From Candidatus Methanoperedens sp. (GTDB taxonomy: Archaea; Halobacteriota; Methanosarcinia; Methanosarcinales; Methanoperedenaceae), in contig JAPMTS010000011.1 of the NCBI GenBank assembly GCA_026552955.1, positions 21,510 to 85,509 on the forward strand: a stretch of 64,000 nt of DNA, given 5' to 3'. The notes under the pieces are model-generated. The model did not search any database and was not told where the DNA came from. It saw only the letters and a list, made by a program, of their open reading frames with translations. The position numbers were made by a program, and so were the translations under genes. Every line of letters starts with the position of its first letter. Position 1 is the first letter of the stretch. Below are positions 24,319-32,631 of the stretch, in pieces.

Positions 24319-25037
24319 TGAATATGAGAAATTTTATAAGATCAGAACGGGCGGTTTCAGAGGCGTTAAGTTTCCTTATGATGATGGGACTATTACTGGC
24401 CTCTGGTGCCGGGATCTTCATAGTCGGGAAACCTTTGATCGAAAATTCACAAAGATCTGTTCATTTCCTGGAGATGGATCAGAGCTTTGCGCTCTTAGCC
24501 CAGAACCTGGATAAGGTCGGGTATGACCGCGGGCCTTTGAGGGTAACTGAATTGAAAGAAAAAGACGGGACGATATCAATAGTCCGGGAAAGCATGATAA
24601 CCATTGATGGAATACCTTTTTCAATGGGTTCTCTTGAATATACATATGAGAATAAAACTATTGCTTATGAAAATGGCGGCCTGTGGACAAAATACTCAAA
24701 TGGCGCCGTAATAATGAAAGGAAAACCAAGAATTTCCCTGGGAAATGTTACGACCATACCCATTATTGAACTTATGGGGGATGCTTCCCTCGGCGGAGAA
24801 GGACTATTCAGGGTGAGTGCAAAGGGCTATTCATCAACATTCACTACTATAACGCCTGCAGGCGGCACGATTCAATTAGTTATCAAGAGTAACTATTACA
24901 GGGGCTGGGCAAGTTATCTTTCCGATGAGGGCGCCTTGGATATAAGTCTTGATGATGCAAACCAGACAGTCTATTCCAATATTACGGCAAATACATTGAA
25001 TATCTATCAAAATCAGGTTCTCATTAAAATATTGTGA
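24315..25037 (+). CDS. Pilin-like protein 5 (DUF7289-type, short)
   Basis: 240 residues. Leader MNMRNFIRSERAVSEALSF then hydrophobic segment LMMMGLLLASGAGIFIVG. The outside domain has the sequence pattern of DUF7289 proteins (GTISIVRESMITIDG, LEYTYENKTIAYENGGLW, GGEGLFRVSAKG). It is about half as long as gene 6 but shares the same plan, so the two may be paralogues. ATGA overlap with gene 4. Confidence 0.65.
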   Translation: MMNMRNFIRSERAVSEALSFLMMMGLLLASGAGIFIVGKPLIENSQRSVHFLEMDQSFALLAQNLDKVGYDRGPLRVTELKEKDGTISIVRESMITIDGIPFSMGSLEYTYENKTIAYENGGLWTKYSNGAVIMKGKPRISLGNVTTIPIIELMGDASLGGEGLFRVSAKGYSSTFTTITPAGGTIQLVIKSNYYRGWASYLSDEGALDISLDDANQTVYSNITANTLNIYQNQVLIKIL

Positions 25038-25040
25038 GTT

Positions 25041-26399
25041 ATGAATACATCAAATATCAAGAGTTTCAAATCCGAAGATGCAGTTTCCGAGGTAATTGGT
25101 TATTCCCTCTTATTGGCGATTCTAGTAGTTTCGGTGGCATTTACCGTTGTTCTTTCCTATCCTGAACTTGCATATATGAAAGAATCTTCTTATGATGAAA
25201 TCGCATCCCAATCATTATCTGTATTTGCTTCAAAGAACAGTATGGCGGCATTTGGTATGTCACCCTCCCAACTCACGAGGATCGAACTCAATGGCGCAAC
25301 TTTGATCGCGAGAAATGATTCAAACAACTGGATTAAAATTGAGGTGATAAATTCATCCGGATATTCTTTAGTAATTCTAAATCAGTCATTTGGCAGTGTA
25401 GATTACAAATTTGGCGACACTCTGATCTCTTATGAAGGAGGAGGATTGTTCCGAAAATATCATTCGAATGATTCTTTGATGATCTCTCCCCCACAGTTCC
25501 ATTATAACGGTGAAACACTTACTCTTCCTCTGATCATTGTGAATAATTCAGTATCAACAGGAGGAAAAGGAGTAGTCAATATTTATTCCAAATCCGCTAA
25601 CCTGCCTGTTACTATCTACCCCAATCTGACATCAGATCAAAAGCTGGTGAATCCATTAAGCAACAAGCAAATAAAAATCAGGTTAAAAAGTGATTACTAC
25701 AAAGCATGGAAAAAATATATAGAGGAGAGAACAGAAGCAGATACTTTGGTAAATGACGTTACACATGAAGTCGTGGTCTCGCTTAATTCGAAAACTTCTG
25801 ATGAGTTTTCGAACTTAGTGATGCCGATTGAAATAATGGGCATGAATTATACAAATACTACTCCGTTGAACAAATTTGCTTTTGATTTGAGAAATGTTGA
25901 CAATAACTTGAATATGATTATGCGGGCGCCTGATCCTGATTCAGATGATTTTATATTACAAATACAAAAAAGAGGAGGAATGGGTACAACAGGCGTGGAT
26001 ATAACAGTAACTTACATGGATGAGTCATGGAAGTCGGAAACTGAAGCATTGATTTGGGGAAGTAATGCGACTATTGATCTACTGAATGTATCTTCGATGG
26101 CATATTATATATCTTCAACGGCATCAACAACATGGCTCAACGAAACTCCCCCATTTAATGGAACATACGACAATGCAGGAAATGATGGTCCGGTAAATCT
26201 CAGCGTAATTATTCAGCATTATATGAAAAAATTAAGTGAGGATGGTTCTTTTAGCCTATATGTCGGAGAAAAAACTCCGGTAAAATGGATGGGGTTCACA
26301 GAAAGCGGATCAAGTTATGTTCTTGATTATGATATAAAACCACCCCGACTCACCTATTTGCATATCGTACAACATGATGTAGATATTGGGTTCAGCTAA
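25041..26399 (+). CDS. Pilin-like protein 6 (DUF7289-type, long)
   Basis: 452 residues. N-terminus SEDAVSEVIGYSLLLAILVVSVAFTVVLS closely follows the archaeal pilin motif (D/E-A-V-S-E-V-I-G then hydrophobic helix). The shared block with gene 5 is visible (YEGGGLFRKY, GGKGVVNIYSKS); an extra C-terminal half follows, rich in Asn sequons. Last gene of the operon; it faces rpl11 convergently, with 54 bases between the stops. No ATPase or membrane-platform gene for assembly is in the window, so machinery encoded elsewhere would be needed. Confidence 0.7.
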   Translation: MNTSNIKSFKSEDAVSEVIGYSLLLAILVVSVAFTVVLSYPELAYMKESSYDEIASQSLSVFASKNSMAAFGMSPSQLTRIELNGATLIARNDSNNWIKIEVINSSGYSLVILNQSFGSVDYKFGDTLISYEGGGLFRKYHSNDSLMISPPQFHYNGETLTLPLIIVNNSVSTGGKGVVNIYSKSANLPVTIYPNLTSDQKLVNPLSNKQIKIRLKSDYYKAWKKYIEERTEADTLVNDVTHEVVVSLNSKTSDEFSNLVMPIEIMGMNYTNTTPLNKFAFDLRNVDNNLNMIMRAPDPDSDDFILQIQKRGGMGTTGVDITVTYMDESWKSETEALIWGSNATIDLLNVSSMAYYISSTASTTWLNETPPFNGTYDNAGNDGPVNLSVIIQHYMKKLSEDGSFSLYVGEKTPVKWMGFTESGSSYVLDYDIKPPRLTYLHIVQHDVDIGFS

Positions 26400-26453
26400 A
26401 CGAAAAAACAATAGTATTTCGATATCCAGATCAAGTAATAAAGAACAAAAAAA

Positions 26454-26936
26454 TCATTTCGGCTCGGAGAATTCCGAGTCGAATTTACCGCTATTTATGG
26501 CCGCTATTGCTTCCTTGGGTTTTAATCCTTCAAAGGTTACACCCAGGGGAACACATGAACCCACGATCTCTTTTACTGAACCTTTTAATGATTTTGCCAG
26601 AGTATCGCTCTGTTTCATCTTAGCGATCTTTATGGCCTGTTTTGCCGTGATATTGCCAACAGTTTGAGTATTCGGTGTACCTGAACCCTTTTCGATGCCA
26701 GCCTCTTTTATTATGAGCGCCGATGTCGGGGGAGTTCCCACAGTTATTGTGAATTGTTTCTTATCATCAATAATTACTTTGATAGGTACCTGCATTCCCT
26801 TGAAAGCAGCTGTCTGTTCATTTATCTTATCTATTATTGCCTTTACATTTACGCCAAGCGGCCCTAGTGAAGGACCCAATGGCGGACCTGCGGATGCTGA
26901 ACCGCCGGAAACCAATGCTTCTACAACGCTAACCAT
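26454..26936 (-). CDS. rpl11: Ribosomal protein L11 (uL11)
   Basis: 160 residues. Clear uL11: PLGPSLGPLGVNVKAIIDKINEQTAAFKGMQVPIK and a C-terminal RNA-binding domain with KQAIKIAKMKQSD and KEIVGSCVPLGVTFEG. It sits at the GTPase-associated centre of the 50S subunit. It follows spt5 by about 20 bases. In most archaea L1, L10 and L12 follow L11, but here the operon ends and convergent surface-protein genes begin. A T7 run just past the stop (26443-26449 in this strand's sense) may terminate it. Confidence 0.98.
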   Translation of the reverse strand: MVSVVEALVSGGSASAGPPLGPSLGPLGVNVKAIIDKINEQTAAFKGMQVPIKVIIDDKKQFTITVGTPPTSALIIKEAGIEKGSGTPNTQTVGNITAKQAIKIAKMKQSDTLAKSLKGSVKEIVGSCVPLGVTFEGLKPKEAIAAINSGKFDSEFSEPK

Positions 26937-26957
26937 TTTTACTATCTCCTGTTATTA

Positions 26958-27434
26958 TTATTTCTCTTCTTCTTCTCGTTTCAATATGCGAACATTATCA
27001 CCGCGAACTGTTACAGGGATGGGGACCATCGCCTCGAACAATTCAACCGTAATCTCTTCATGAGTTGAATCAATCCTTTTAACTCTTGCTTTTTCTCCCT
27101 TGAAGGGACCGGATATCAGTTCCACAATACTTCCTTCGGTAATTCCCGTAACTGATAGTTTGGGGATAAGGAAATGTGAAATTTCCTCAAAACTGGATTG
27201 GCCTTTGATCATTGCCCTGGCATGGGGAACATTCTGAATGACCTCATCTACCGCTTCCGGACTTGCCGCTTCCACAAGAACATAGCCTTTTAATTCATCA
27301 GGGGCAAGGACTGCATGAACTCCCAGATGTTCTTTTTTGGCAACTTTCTCTATAAGATTCGCCACCGTCCGTTCCTGATTCGCTGTTGTCTTGATAACAA
27401 ATATGGCGGCAGCTTCCTCGTTCATGTAAACCAT
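26958..27434 (-). CDS. spt5: Transcription elongation factor Spt5
   Basis: 158 residues. The N-terminal NGN domain (IFVIKTTANQERTVANLI, GYVLVEAAS, VPHARAMIKG) is followed by a KOW motif (EGSIVELISGPFKGEKARVKRID near residues 100-122). With Spt4 it clamps RNA polymerase and raises processivity. Overlaps secE by 13 bases, the universal secE-nusG/spt5 neighbourhood. Confidence 0.97.
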   Translation of the reverse strand: MVYMNEEAAAIFVIKTTANQERTVANLIEKVAKKEHLGVHAVLAPDELKGYVLVEAASPEAVDEVIQNVPHARAMIKGQSSFEEISHFLIPKLSVTGITEGSIVELISGPFKGEKARVKRIDSTHEEITVELFEAMVPIPVTVRGDNVRILKREEEEK

Positions 27435-27619
27435 CCCGGCATTACTGTTATTAAAATATAAATGATAAAACCTATGAATCCTACCAAAAGTATTCCTGCA
27501 CCTGCTACTTTTGCAATCACTGAAAATTCCTCTTTTGAGGGTTTCCTGGTGAGCTTGAGCACCCTGATATATTCACTCAATTTCAGAGAAATATTCCCAA
27601 TTTCTTTATCTTCGAACAA
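27422..27619 (-). CDS. secE: Preprotein translocase subunit SecE (Sec61 gamma)
   Basis: 65 residues with one C-terminal membrane helix (ILLVGFIGFIIYILITVMPGWF) preceded by the amphipathic helix LSEYIRVLKLTRKPSKEEF, which is typical of SecE/Sec61 gamma. It stabilises SecY in the membrane. The start is TTG at 27619, preceded by GGATGTGA at good spacing; no in-frame ATG is available. A TATA-like CTTTTATATTTA lies about 40 bases upstream, so this is the promoter end of secE-spt5-rpl11. Confidence 0.9.
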   Translation of the reverse strand: MFEDKEIGNISLKLSEYIRVLKLTRKPSKEEFSVIAKVAGAGILLVGFIGFIIYILITVMPGWFT

Positions 27620-27730
27620 TATTTTTCACATCCATGATTTTAATGATTACAATGATAAATATAAAAGCTATCCTAAAATAATAGCAGTCTATAATTATAC
27701 TCCACATAAAAATAGTTTTCGATTAAGTTA

Positions 27731-28603
27731 TTAATCGATCTGATCCATCAGATATTCAGTTATGCCGATGGTGACATCCACCCCGCACGCCTCAAAGATG
27801 CCTTTTCCTGAGGGCGTTCCATTGATCTCAAGGACATAAGACCTGTCACCTTCGATAATATCCACACCCGCATAGGAGGTTCCAATAACTTTTGCGGCTT
27901 TCAGGCTTAATCTTTCCTGTTCGGCCGTCAATTTGCAGGATTTTGCATTACCACCCTGGCTCAGGTTATTGATCCAGCTCCCGTGTGGCGCTATCCTGTA
28001 AATTGAACCTGACACTTTATTATTCACAACAAATACCCTGATGTCCCTGCCGGGATTAGGGATAAACTCCTGTAAATATACAAAACCGTCTTTTTCAAGC
28101 AGCCCATTGAGTTTTTGCATTCCCATTTCATCGTTTTTCACGCATTCTACCCCAATCCCCTTATACCCAAACACAGGCTTCACAACGGCGCGCCCGAAAG
28201 ACACCAATGCCAGAAGCGCTTCCTCCCGGCTATTTGTCACCAGGGTTCGTGGAGTTTCGATCCCATTCTTGCGGAACATATAACTTGATACATATTTATT
28301 GGCTGATCTCATTATGGAAACAGGTGAATTGATGACGGCAATCCCAAGCTCTTCAAGCTGGCAGAGAATATCGAATCTGAAAGAAACATCATTTCGTGTC
28401 GCAGGCCCAAGGTCTCTCACGATAATAGCGTCAAGTGTTGTAAGATCTTTTTTTCCCGAATAAAATTTACCCGATGAAAGATCTGAAGTCGCTTCACTGA
28501 AGCTAAAAGTCAGGGCCTGCGCCCCGGATCGAGTAACGGAATTAGAAAGGGCAATGCCAGTCCAATCTGTCGGATCTGTTACCAGGATACCTATCCTTTT
28601 CAT
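27731..28603 (-). CDS. mptN: RimK-type ATP-grasp ligase, probably tetrahydromethanopterin:alpha-L-glutamate ligase
   Basis: 290 residues with ATP-grasp features: a pre-domain with DAIIVRDLGP and NSPVSIMRSANKY, the nucleotide-binding lysine region AVVKPVFGYKGIGVE, LQEFIPNPGRDIRVFVV, and the metal-binding end YAGVDIIEGDRSYVLEINGTPSGKG. RimK-family enzymes add glutamate to a carboxylate; methanogen members such as MptN glutamylate tetrahydromethanopterin to form tetrahydrosarcinapterin. The assignment to MptN is by family and organism type; another glutamate ligase (coenzyme F420 or ribosomal S6 type) is possible. It is the third gene of the pelota-DUF434 operon and overlaps its neighbour by four bases. 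Confidence 0.7.
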   Translation of the reverse strand: MKRIGILVTDPTDWTGIALSNSVTRSGAQALTFSFSEATSDLSSGKFYSGKKDLTTLDAIIVRDLGPATRNDVSFRFDILCQLEELGIAVINSPVSIMRSANKYVSSYMFRKNGIETPRTLVTNSREEALLALVSFGRAVVKPVFGYKGIGVECVKNDEMGMQKLNGLLEKDGFVYLQEFIPNPGRDIRVFVVNNKVSGSIYRIAPHGSWINNLSQGGNAKSCKLTAEQERLSLKAAKVIGTSYAGVDIIEGDRSYVLEINGTPSGKGIFEACGVDVTIGITEYLMDQID

Positions 28604-29265
28604 AATACTCCCTGAATTCTTCCCGCTTCTGCAATCTTTGTTTTAAGATAAGGGATTTCGCATATCATGCAAAAAAGAAAATTTACGACTTTTTCGGCGG
28701 CATCTATTATCACACCGTCACTTGAAGCCACAATATAATGAGAAACTTTCAAATCATGATCTACCTGTCTTGAAGTATTGGCATTTCCTTTCAATCCTGA
28801 TCTCACAATTTTTTCAAAAAGCATTTTCGCAAGCTCACCACTTTTACTGATCTGGGAATCAAAGATGAAAAATACGTGTGAAGGGCTTTTCTCTTTCAAG
28901 AACGATAAAATCAATTCTATGGCCTTATAGGTATTCTGTGAAGTCCTGAAATTCCTGGATACTCCCTTTATGTCCCTTATAACCCCGTCATCACACAGGA
29001 TTGCCTTTTTCTCAAGGATACTTTCCATCCCGATAATGATATTATACCCGTCAATTATGATATCCTCCCCTCGAATATTATCGCAGGGCAGGAATTTTTG
29101 TCGTCTTTTTTCGCAGATAGAACCCGCGATTACTGTCCTTGAAAGAATATGCCTTGAATCCCCATCCAGCCTGTAGTGATCGCACACGAATCCCACAGCA
29201 CTTTTAGGCGGGTATCCGTTGTCAAGAAGATACCTGATATCGACGGCTGCTTTCTTTAAGCTCAT
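28600..29265 (-). CDS. DUF434/DUF5616 protein with PIN-like or NYN-like fold
   Basis: 221 residues. N-terminal DUF434-like part (AVDIRYLLDNGYPPKSAVGFVCDHYRL, LSRTVIAGSICEKRR) followed by a nuclease-like part with IIIDGYNIIIGMES, VFFIFDSQISKSGE and SSDGVIIDAAEKV. The D-G-Y-N and the two later Asp-bearing beta-strand ends resemble metal-binding positions in NYN/PIN RNases. Next to pelota, which rescues stalled ribosomes, an RNA-cleaving or RNA-binding role is attractive but inferred. Four-base overlaps with both neighbours show one operon. Confidence 0.7.
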   Translation of the reverse strand: MSLKKAAVDIRYLLDNGYPPKSAVGFVCDHYRLDGDSRHILSRTVIAGSICEKRRQKFLPCDNIRGEDIIIDGYNIIIGMESILEKKAILCDDGVIRDIKGVSRNFRTSQNTYKAIELILSFLKEKSPSHVFFIFDSQISKSGELAKMLFEKIVRSGLKGNANTSRQVDHDLKVSHYIVASSDGVIIDAAEKVVNFLFCMICEIPYLKTKIAEAGRIQGVL

Positions 29266-30308
29266 GGGTTCACCCGGAAACGCAAAAGTGCCGCTATACC
29301 TCCCAGTGATTCCAGCTTCTTTCCAGGCTCAAACTCAGTGCTAAAAACAACTATTTTTCCCTGGGAATGTTCCACATCTTTTAGAAATCCATCAATTGAT
29401 TTTCCTTCGCGTTCGGTGCGAAGCAGTTCATCCGTTATCAACAGGGTATGTACGGCACCAAGGTCCTGCGCATTCCTGACATCCGCCATCCCATAAGATA
29501 CTTTCCCGTTGATCGATATCTCTTTCATCAATTCCTCGATGAACAATGCTTCCCGCCCAATTCTTGATTCTTCCACTATCCTGTCTACCGCACCTCTTCG
29601 AAGCACCTCCTGGAATCCGGATACCCCTATTGAAGTCGTATCCTCAAGAACAGTTTTCTTTGAAAGTTCAGGTTCCTTTTTTCTAATGAACTCAAAAAAA
29701 TCCTCTTTTGTGAACCCGGGTCCTGCAAGTATGACCGCATCAACTTTTTCTGCCGCCCATTTTAACTGAGAAGCAAGTTCTCCGAAGAATTCGTTGCGTG
29801 TATTACCCTCGCCTTTTCCCAGTGATTGCCGAAGCGATGATGATTCTTCAACCCCGAACTGCCTTACAAGTCCTATGGATGCTTCTCCCTCTTCTATTGT
29901 GGCAATAATTACTTTTGGACGCATGGATGCGATTTGGGCTTCTTTGATCCTTTCTAATTGATCGCTCTTCCATTGCTTTATTATGGAAATTTCGCTGCCC
30001 TCTTCTATATTTATTGTATGGTATGCCCCCGTATCAATTCCATCAATTATAGTCCCGTGCACACGCAGGCGGTTTGAGAACTTGTGGAATTCTACTTTCT
30101 CGACCTGGATCCCGAGACGCACTGTTTTTTTATCGGCTTTTTCAGGCCTGAGTTTATCCGTAGCCCCCTCAATACGCCTTTTTGTGAACGCAAAAACGAT
30201 GTCCTGGGGTTCCAGGATGTATTTAAGATGCCACATATCATCCAAGGATTCTATTGTTAGTGATATTTCACCTTCATTTCCCCGCAAATTCTTTTTCAGT
30301 AGCTTCAT
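29262..30308 (-). CDS. pelA: Pelota, mRNA surveillance/ribosome rescue factor
   Basis: 348 residues, normal for archaeal pelota. The N-terminal Sm-like domain (DDMWHLKYILEPQDIVFAFTKRR), the central eRF1-like domain (PKVIIATIEEGEASIGLVRQFGVE, VDAVILAGPGFTKEDFF) and the C-terminal L30e-like domain (YGMADVRNAQDLGAVHTLLITDELLR) are all visible. With aEF-1alpha it splits stalled ribosomes. It has no GGQ motif, as expected for pelota rather than release factor 1. Confidence 0.96.
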   Translation of the reverse strand: MKLLKKNLRGNEGEISLTIESLDDMWHLKYILEPQDIVFAFTKRRIEGATDKLRPEKADKKTVRLGIQVEKVEFHKFSNRLRVHGTIIDGIDTGAYHTINIEEGSEISIIKQWKSDQLERIKEAQIASMRPKVIIATIEEGEASIGLVRQFGVEESSSLRQSLGKGEGNTRNEFFGELASQLKWAAEKVDAVILAGPGFTKEDFFEFIRKKEPELSKKTVLEDTTSIGVSGFQEVLRRGAVDRIVEESRIGREALFIEELMKEISINGKVSYGMADVRNAQDLGAVHTLLITDELLRTEREGKSIDGFLKDVEHSQGKIVVFSTEFEPGKKLESLGGIAALLRFRVNP

Positions 30309-30312
30309 TTCA

Positions 30313-30837
30313 TCACCATAATTTACGGATCACATAAAATAAGATAAGTATCAAAATAATCACAGCCAACCATATCACCTTTTCGGAAATTGTCTGTTTT
30401 AGTGCGGGTGCACTGATGTTATCCAGGTCTGAGGTCTCAACAGGTATTATTTTGATAATTCTTGGCGCGGGCATGTCAGGATCAATGTATTGGTACACAG
30501 GAAAAAAAGACACCAGCTTTGCATCTCTTGAACCTGAATATATATTGTCGACTTTAAGGGATAGTATTGTCCGGTTCATCTTAATGTATGTAAAATTACC
30601 TTTCAGTTTTGTGATCTCACTTTTTACGACCTTGTTATCTGATTCTAATTCAAGCCAGACTGACCCATCATTGCTTACACTTTTTAATAGTATTATATAT
30701 CCCTGGGAAAGACCATAGGAATCTCCTGTTGTAAGGTAAAAACCTGTCCCGTTAAGTATGATATCACTTGCTGCTGATCCTGAAAATGCAAGAATCACCA
30801 GGGATAATGCTAATGTTGATACATTTCGTCCCATCAT
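30313..30837 (-). CDS. Exported protein with S-layer-like domain and C-terminal membrane anchor
   Basis: 174 residues. A signal peptide (LALSLVILAFSGSAASD) is followed by about 110 residues of beta-rich sequence (YLTTGDSYGLSQGYIILLKSVSNDG, VWLELESDNKVV) that resembles the domain duplicated in methanogen S-layer proteins, and then by a C-terminal transmembrane helix (VIWLAVIILILILFYVI). Only one such domain is present, against two in S-layer subunits, so it may be a minor envelope protein. The stop lies 5 bases before the pelota start, so it is the first gene of that operon. Confidence 0.65.
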   Translation of the reverse strand: MMGRNVSTLALSLVILAFSGSAASDIILNGTGFYLTTGDSYGLSQGYIILLKSVSNDGSVWLELESDNKVVKSEITKLKGNFTYIKMNRTILSLKVDNIYSGSRDAKLVSFFPVYQYIDPDMPAPRIIKIIPVETSDLDNISAPALKQTISEKVIWLAVIILILILFYVIRKLW

Positions 30838-30861
30838 TTGTTTTCATTAACTTTATACACA

Positions 30862-30875
30862 TCCTTATATATTTG
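30862..30875 (+). promoter_or_regulatory. TATA box of the TBP-like miniprotein gene
   Basis: CTTATATATTTG sits with its centre about 30 bases before the ATG at 30900. There is no ribosome-binding site between them, so transcription should start at or next to the ATG and give a leaderless mRNA. Confidence 0.5.
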
Positions 30876-30899
30876 CTTTGCATCTCACAAATCATAAAT

Positions 30900-31151
30900 A
30901 TGGTTATTTCAGTCAGGGTATGCTCAGGAAGGACGCAATTTGAAGTGAGCACCAACATCATTATAGATTTGAACAAGGCAAGCTGCCTTTTCAATCCTAA
31001 AGTGTCAACAAAACACTTATTATTGCTGACATATAAAGGAGTAGACGTTTCGATGTATCCAAGCGGCAGAATGCTTATCAAAGCAAAAAGCAAAGAAGAA
31101 TCCCTTGAAGTAGCAAGGGACATTTTGGCGGATCTGGGGATTAGTATCTAA
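30900..31151 (+). CDS. Small TBP-like protein (single TATA-binding-protein-type repeat)
   Basis: 83 residues from the ATG at 30900; the frame is open to 30768 but that extension lies across the promoter. The sequence follows the order of one TBP repeat: a first strand (VISVRVCSGR), a helix (STNIIIDLNKAS), CLFNPKVSTKHLLLLTY, then VDVSMYPSGRMLIKAKSKEESLEVARDILADLG, where F/Y-P-S-G-x-M-x-I-x-A-K-S-x-E-E-A is the most recognisable part of TBP. True TBP has two repeats (about 180 residues), so this is half-size. It may act as a homodimer, or bind something other than DNA. It stands divergent from the S-layer-like gene. Confidence 0.65.
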   Translation: MVISVRVCSGRTQFEVSTNIIIDLNKASCLFNPKVSTKHLLLLTYKGVDVSMYPSGRMLIKAKSKEESLEVARDILADLGISI

Positions 31152-31564
31152 TTTGGTATCTAACTTGTTACCAAAAACTATTAATCATGATAAAATAAAA
31201 TAATACTTTACCATATCACGAACGTGTTTGATATGGTGCACGCTATGATGAGCTAGCATGGAATCGGCAGAAAAGCCATAGTGGAAATATAATTAATATT
31301 TCCAGGTTCCTGGGCGTAATTGTCCTGTGGCCATACACGGTCTAAAAGGAAATGGCTCGACTGGGATTTCACCTGTTGGGTGCTATGAGAAAGCGCATGG
31401 AGCGCAATTTGCAGAAAAGCAAATACAAAAGTCTGTATTGCAAGGGTCCTGCAGGCCCGGGGAAAATTTTCCCTGGGGTCAGCTCATCAACCCGCTAATT
31501 ATTCCAATCAACGTATGAAAAAAACCACTGGACCCTAATTTTGGCCAAAAAAAACTGTTTTCAA
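31152..31564. other. Dyad-rich non-coding stretch, possible structured RNA or old mobile element
   Basis: About 410 bases with no convincing gene. It has far more inverted repeats than surrounding DNA: CCATATCA...TGATATGG (31211-31236), TGGAAATAT...ATATTTCCA (31282-31304), ATTTGC-AGAAAA-GCAAAT (31407-31424), CCTGCAGG within GGG...CCC (31445-31459) and the palindrome GGGAAAATTTTCCC (31459-31473). It is also more GC-rich than neighbouring intergenic DNA. I looked for the conserved cores of SRP RNA and RNase P RNA and did not see them. Confidence 0.35.
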
Positions 31565-32092
31565 TTATTGTATCAGTCCGAATTCCATATTGCGAATGAT
31601 ATTATTTTCATCTTTGAACCGGTATTCCCTCTGGTTCCGATTGCCTCTCCGGACTAATATATTCTCCCGGGACATCCTTGCAAGGTAGGTTGATACGGTG
31701 CTAAGACCTATCTTCCCGTAAACAGACTCATATTGTTTTTTAACATCAAGCGATGTGAACCAGATCCTGGGATATTCAAATCTCAAGAACATCTCCAATC
31801 GCTCTTTTAAGGTCAATATCTGGGATTCATTGACACTGTTCTTGATAGAAATCCCGGGTGTGATCTGGGCTCTTGTTTTTGAAGCAGAAAGTATGAATTT
31901 TATTGCGGAAATTACCGGGAATTCACCTTCGAACTCAGCATCTGCTCTTGTTCCATCATCCTTGACAAGATGTACCTGCACTTCATCAGCCTCTATTGAA
32001 TCAAGATACGCAGCTGCAAGTTCGATGCAATCAGCACCTTTATAATTTATGCTGCCTGCATTTTTTCCTTCGATTTCAAGCCTTATTTTCAT
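31565..32092 (-). CDS. Two-domain protein with C-terminal winged helix, unknown
   Basis: 175 residues from the ATG at 32092, which follows GAGG; the frame also allows a TTG nine bases upstream. The N-terminal half (MKIRLEIEGKNAGSINYKGA, ADEVQVHLVKDDG, GEFPVISAIKFILSASKTR) forms an alpha/beta unit I do not recognise. The C-terminal half (FTSLDVKKQYESVYG, LSTVSTYLARMSRENILVRRGNRNQREYRF) is a clear winged-helix DNA-binding domain. It is probably a regulator. A TATA-like AGTTTATATACT-type element on its strand lies near 32225-32236, which would give a 130-base leader. Confidence 0.65.
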   Translation of the reverse strand: MKIRLEIEGKNAGSINYKGADCIELAAAYLDSIEADEVQVHLVKDDGTRADAEFEGEFPVISAIKFILSASKTRAQITPGISIKNSVNESQILTLKERLEMFLRFEYPRIWFTSLDVKKQYESVYGKIGLSTVSTYLARMSRENILVRRGNRNQREYRFKDENNIIRNMEFGLIQ

Positions 32093-32631
32093 AATCCTCA
32101 AAAAATTGAAGACTGCCCGCCCATCGAGACGGACAGTTTTACATCCGGATTTCCCCTCCGATGTTTCCTTCTGGTGAAATAGTGTTCATCTTGTGAACGA
32201 CATTGTGAATAGATGTAATTATTAGTATATAAACCTTTCAATTGAAACAATGGTTCAAGGCCATGTATATAAAATAAAAACACCTAATTGCTTATTTTTA
32301 GTAAATATTATATATTAAAAATTTTTCCTAAAATTCAGGTATTATTATTATTCAATATTTAATTTCAGGCTATGATTTTGTTCAAATTGTTTTTCCAGTG
32401 GAAACGAAGGGGTGCACATTATTTTAGCTTAACACACTTATTTACAATTATTTTAAGAAAATATTGTCAATAATGCTCGTATTATAAAATTTTAATGAGC
32501 TATCGAGCTTCACAGGCACAATGCGCAAAAATCTCTTAATATTCAGCTTTTGATCCGATATATCGAAATTCTAAGAGAAAAACTGGACAAACTATTTTAA
32601 TTATAATGCTAAATTACGCAGGTGAACCACT
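32093..32631. other. Divergent AT-rich intergenic region before acs
   Basis: About 540 bases without a gene. It separates the winged-helix gene (minus) from acs (plus). Near acs, TTTTAATTATA at 32595-32605 is a likely TATA box and AGGTGAACC at 32620-32628 a ribosome-binding site. I see no riboswitch-like structure in the rest. Confidence 0.5.

Noticed and set aside
31327..31518. A 63-codon plus-strand frame in the dyad-rich region
   Set aside because: No promoter or ribosome-binding site, composition unlike neighbouring genes, and it runs through several inverted repeats. More likely chance or a relic.
31152..31564. SRP RNA or RNase P RNA
   Set aside because: I looked for the conserved helix-8 and P4 core sequences and saw none on either strand; only generic hairpins are present.
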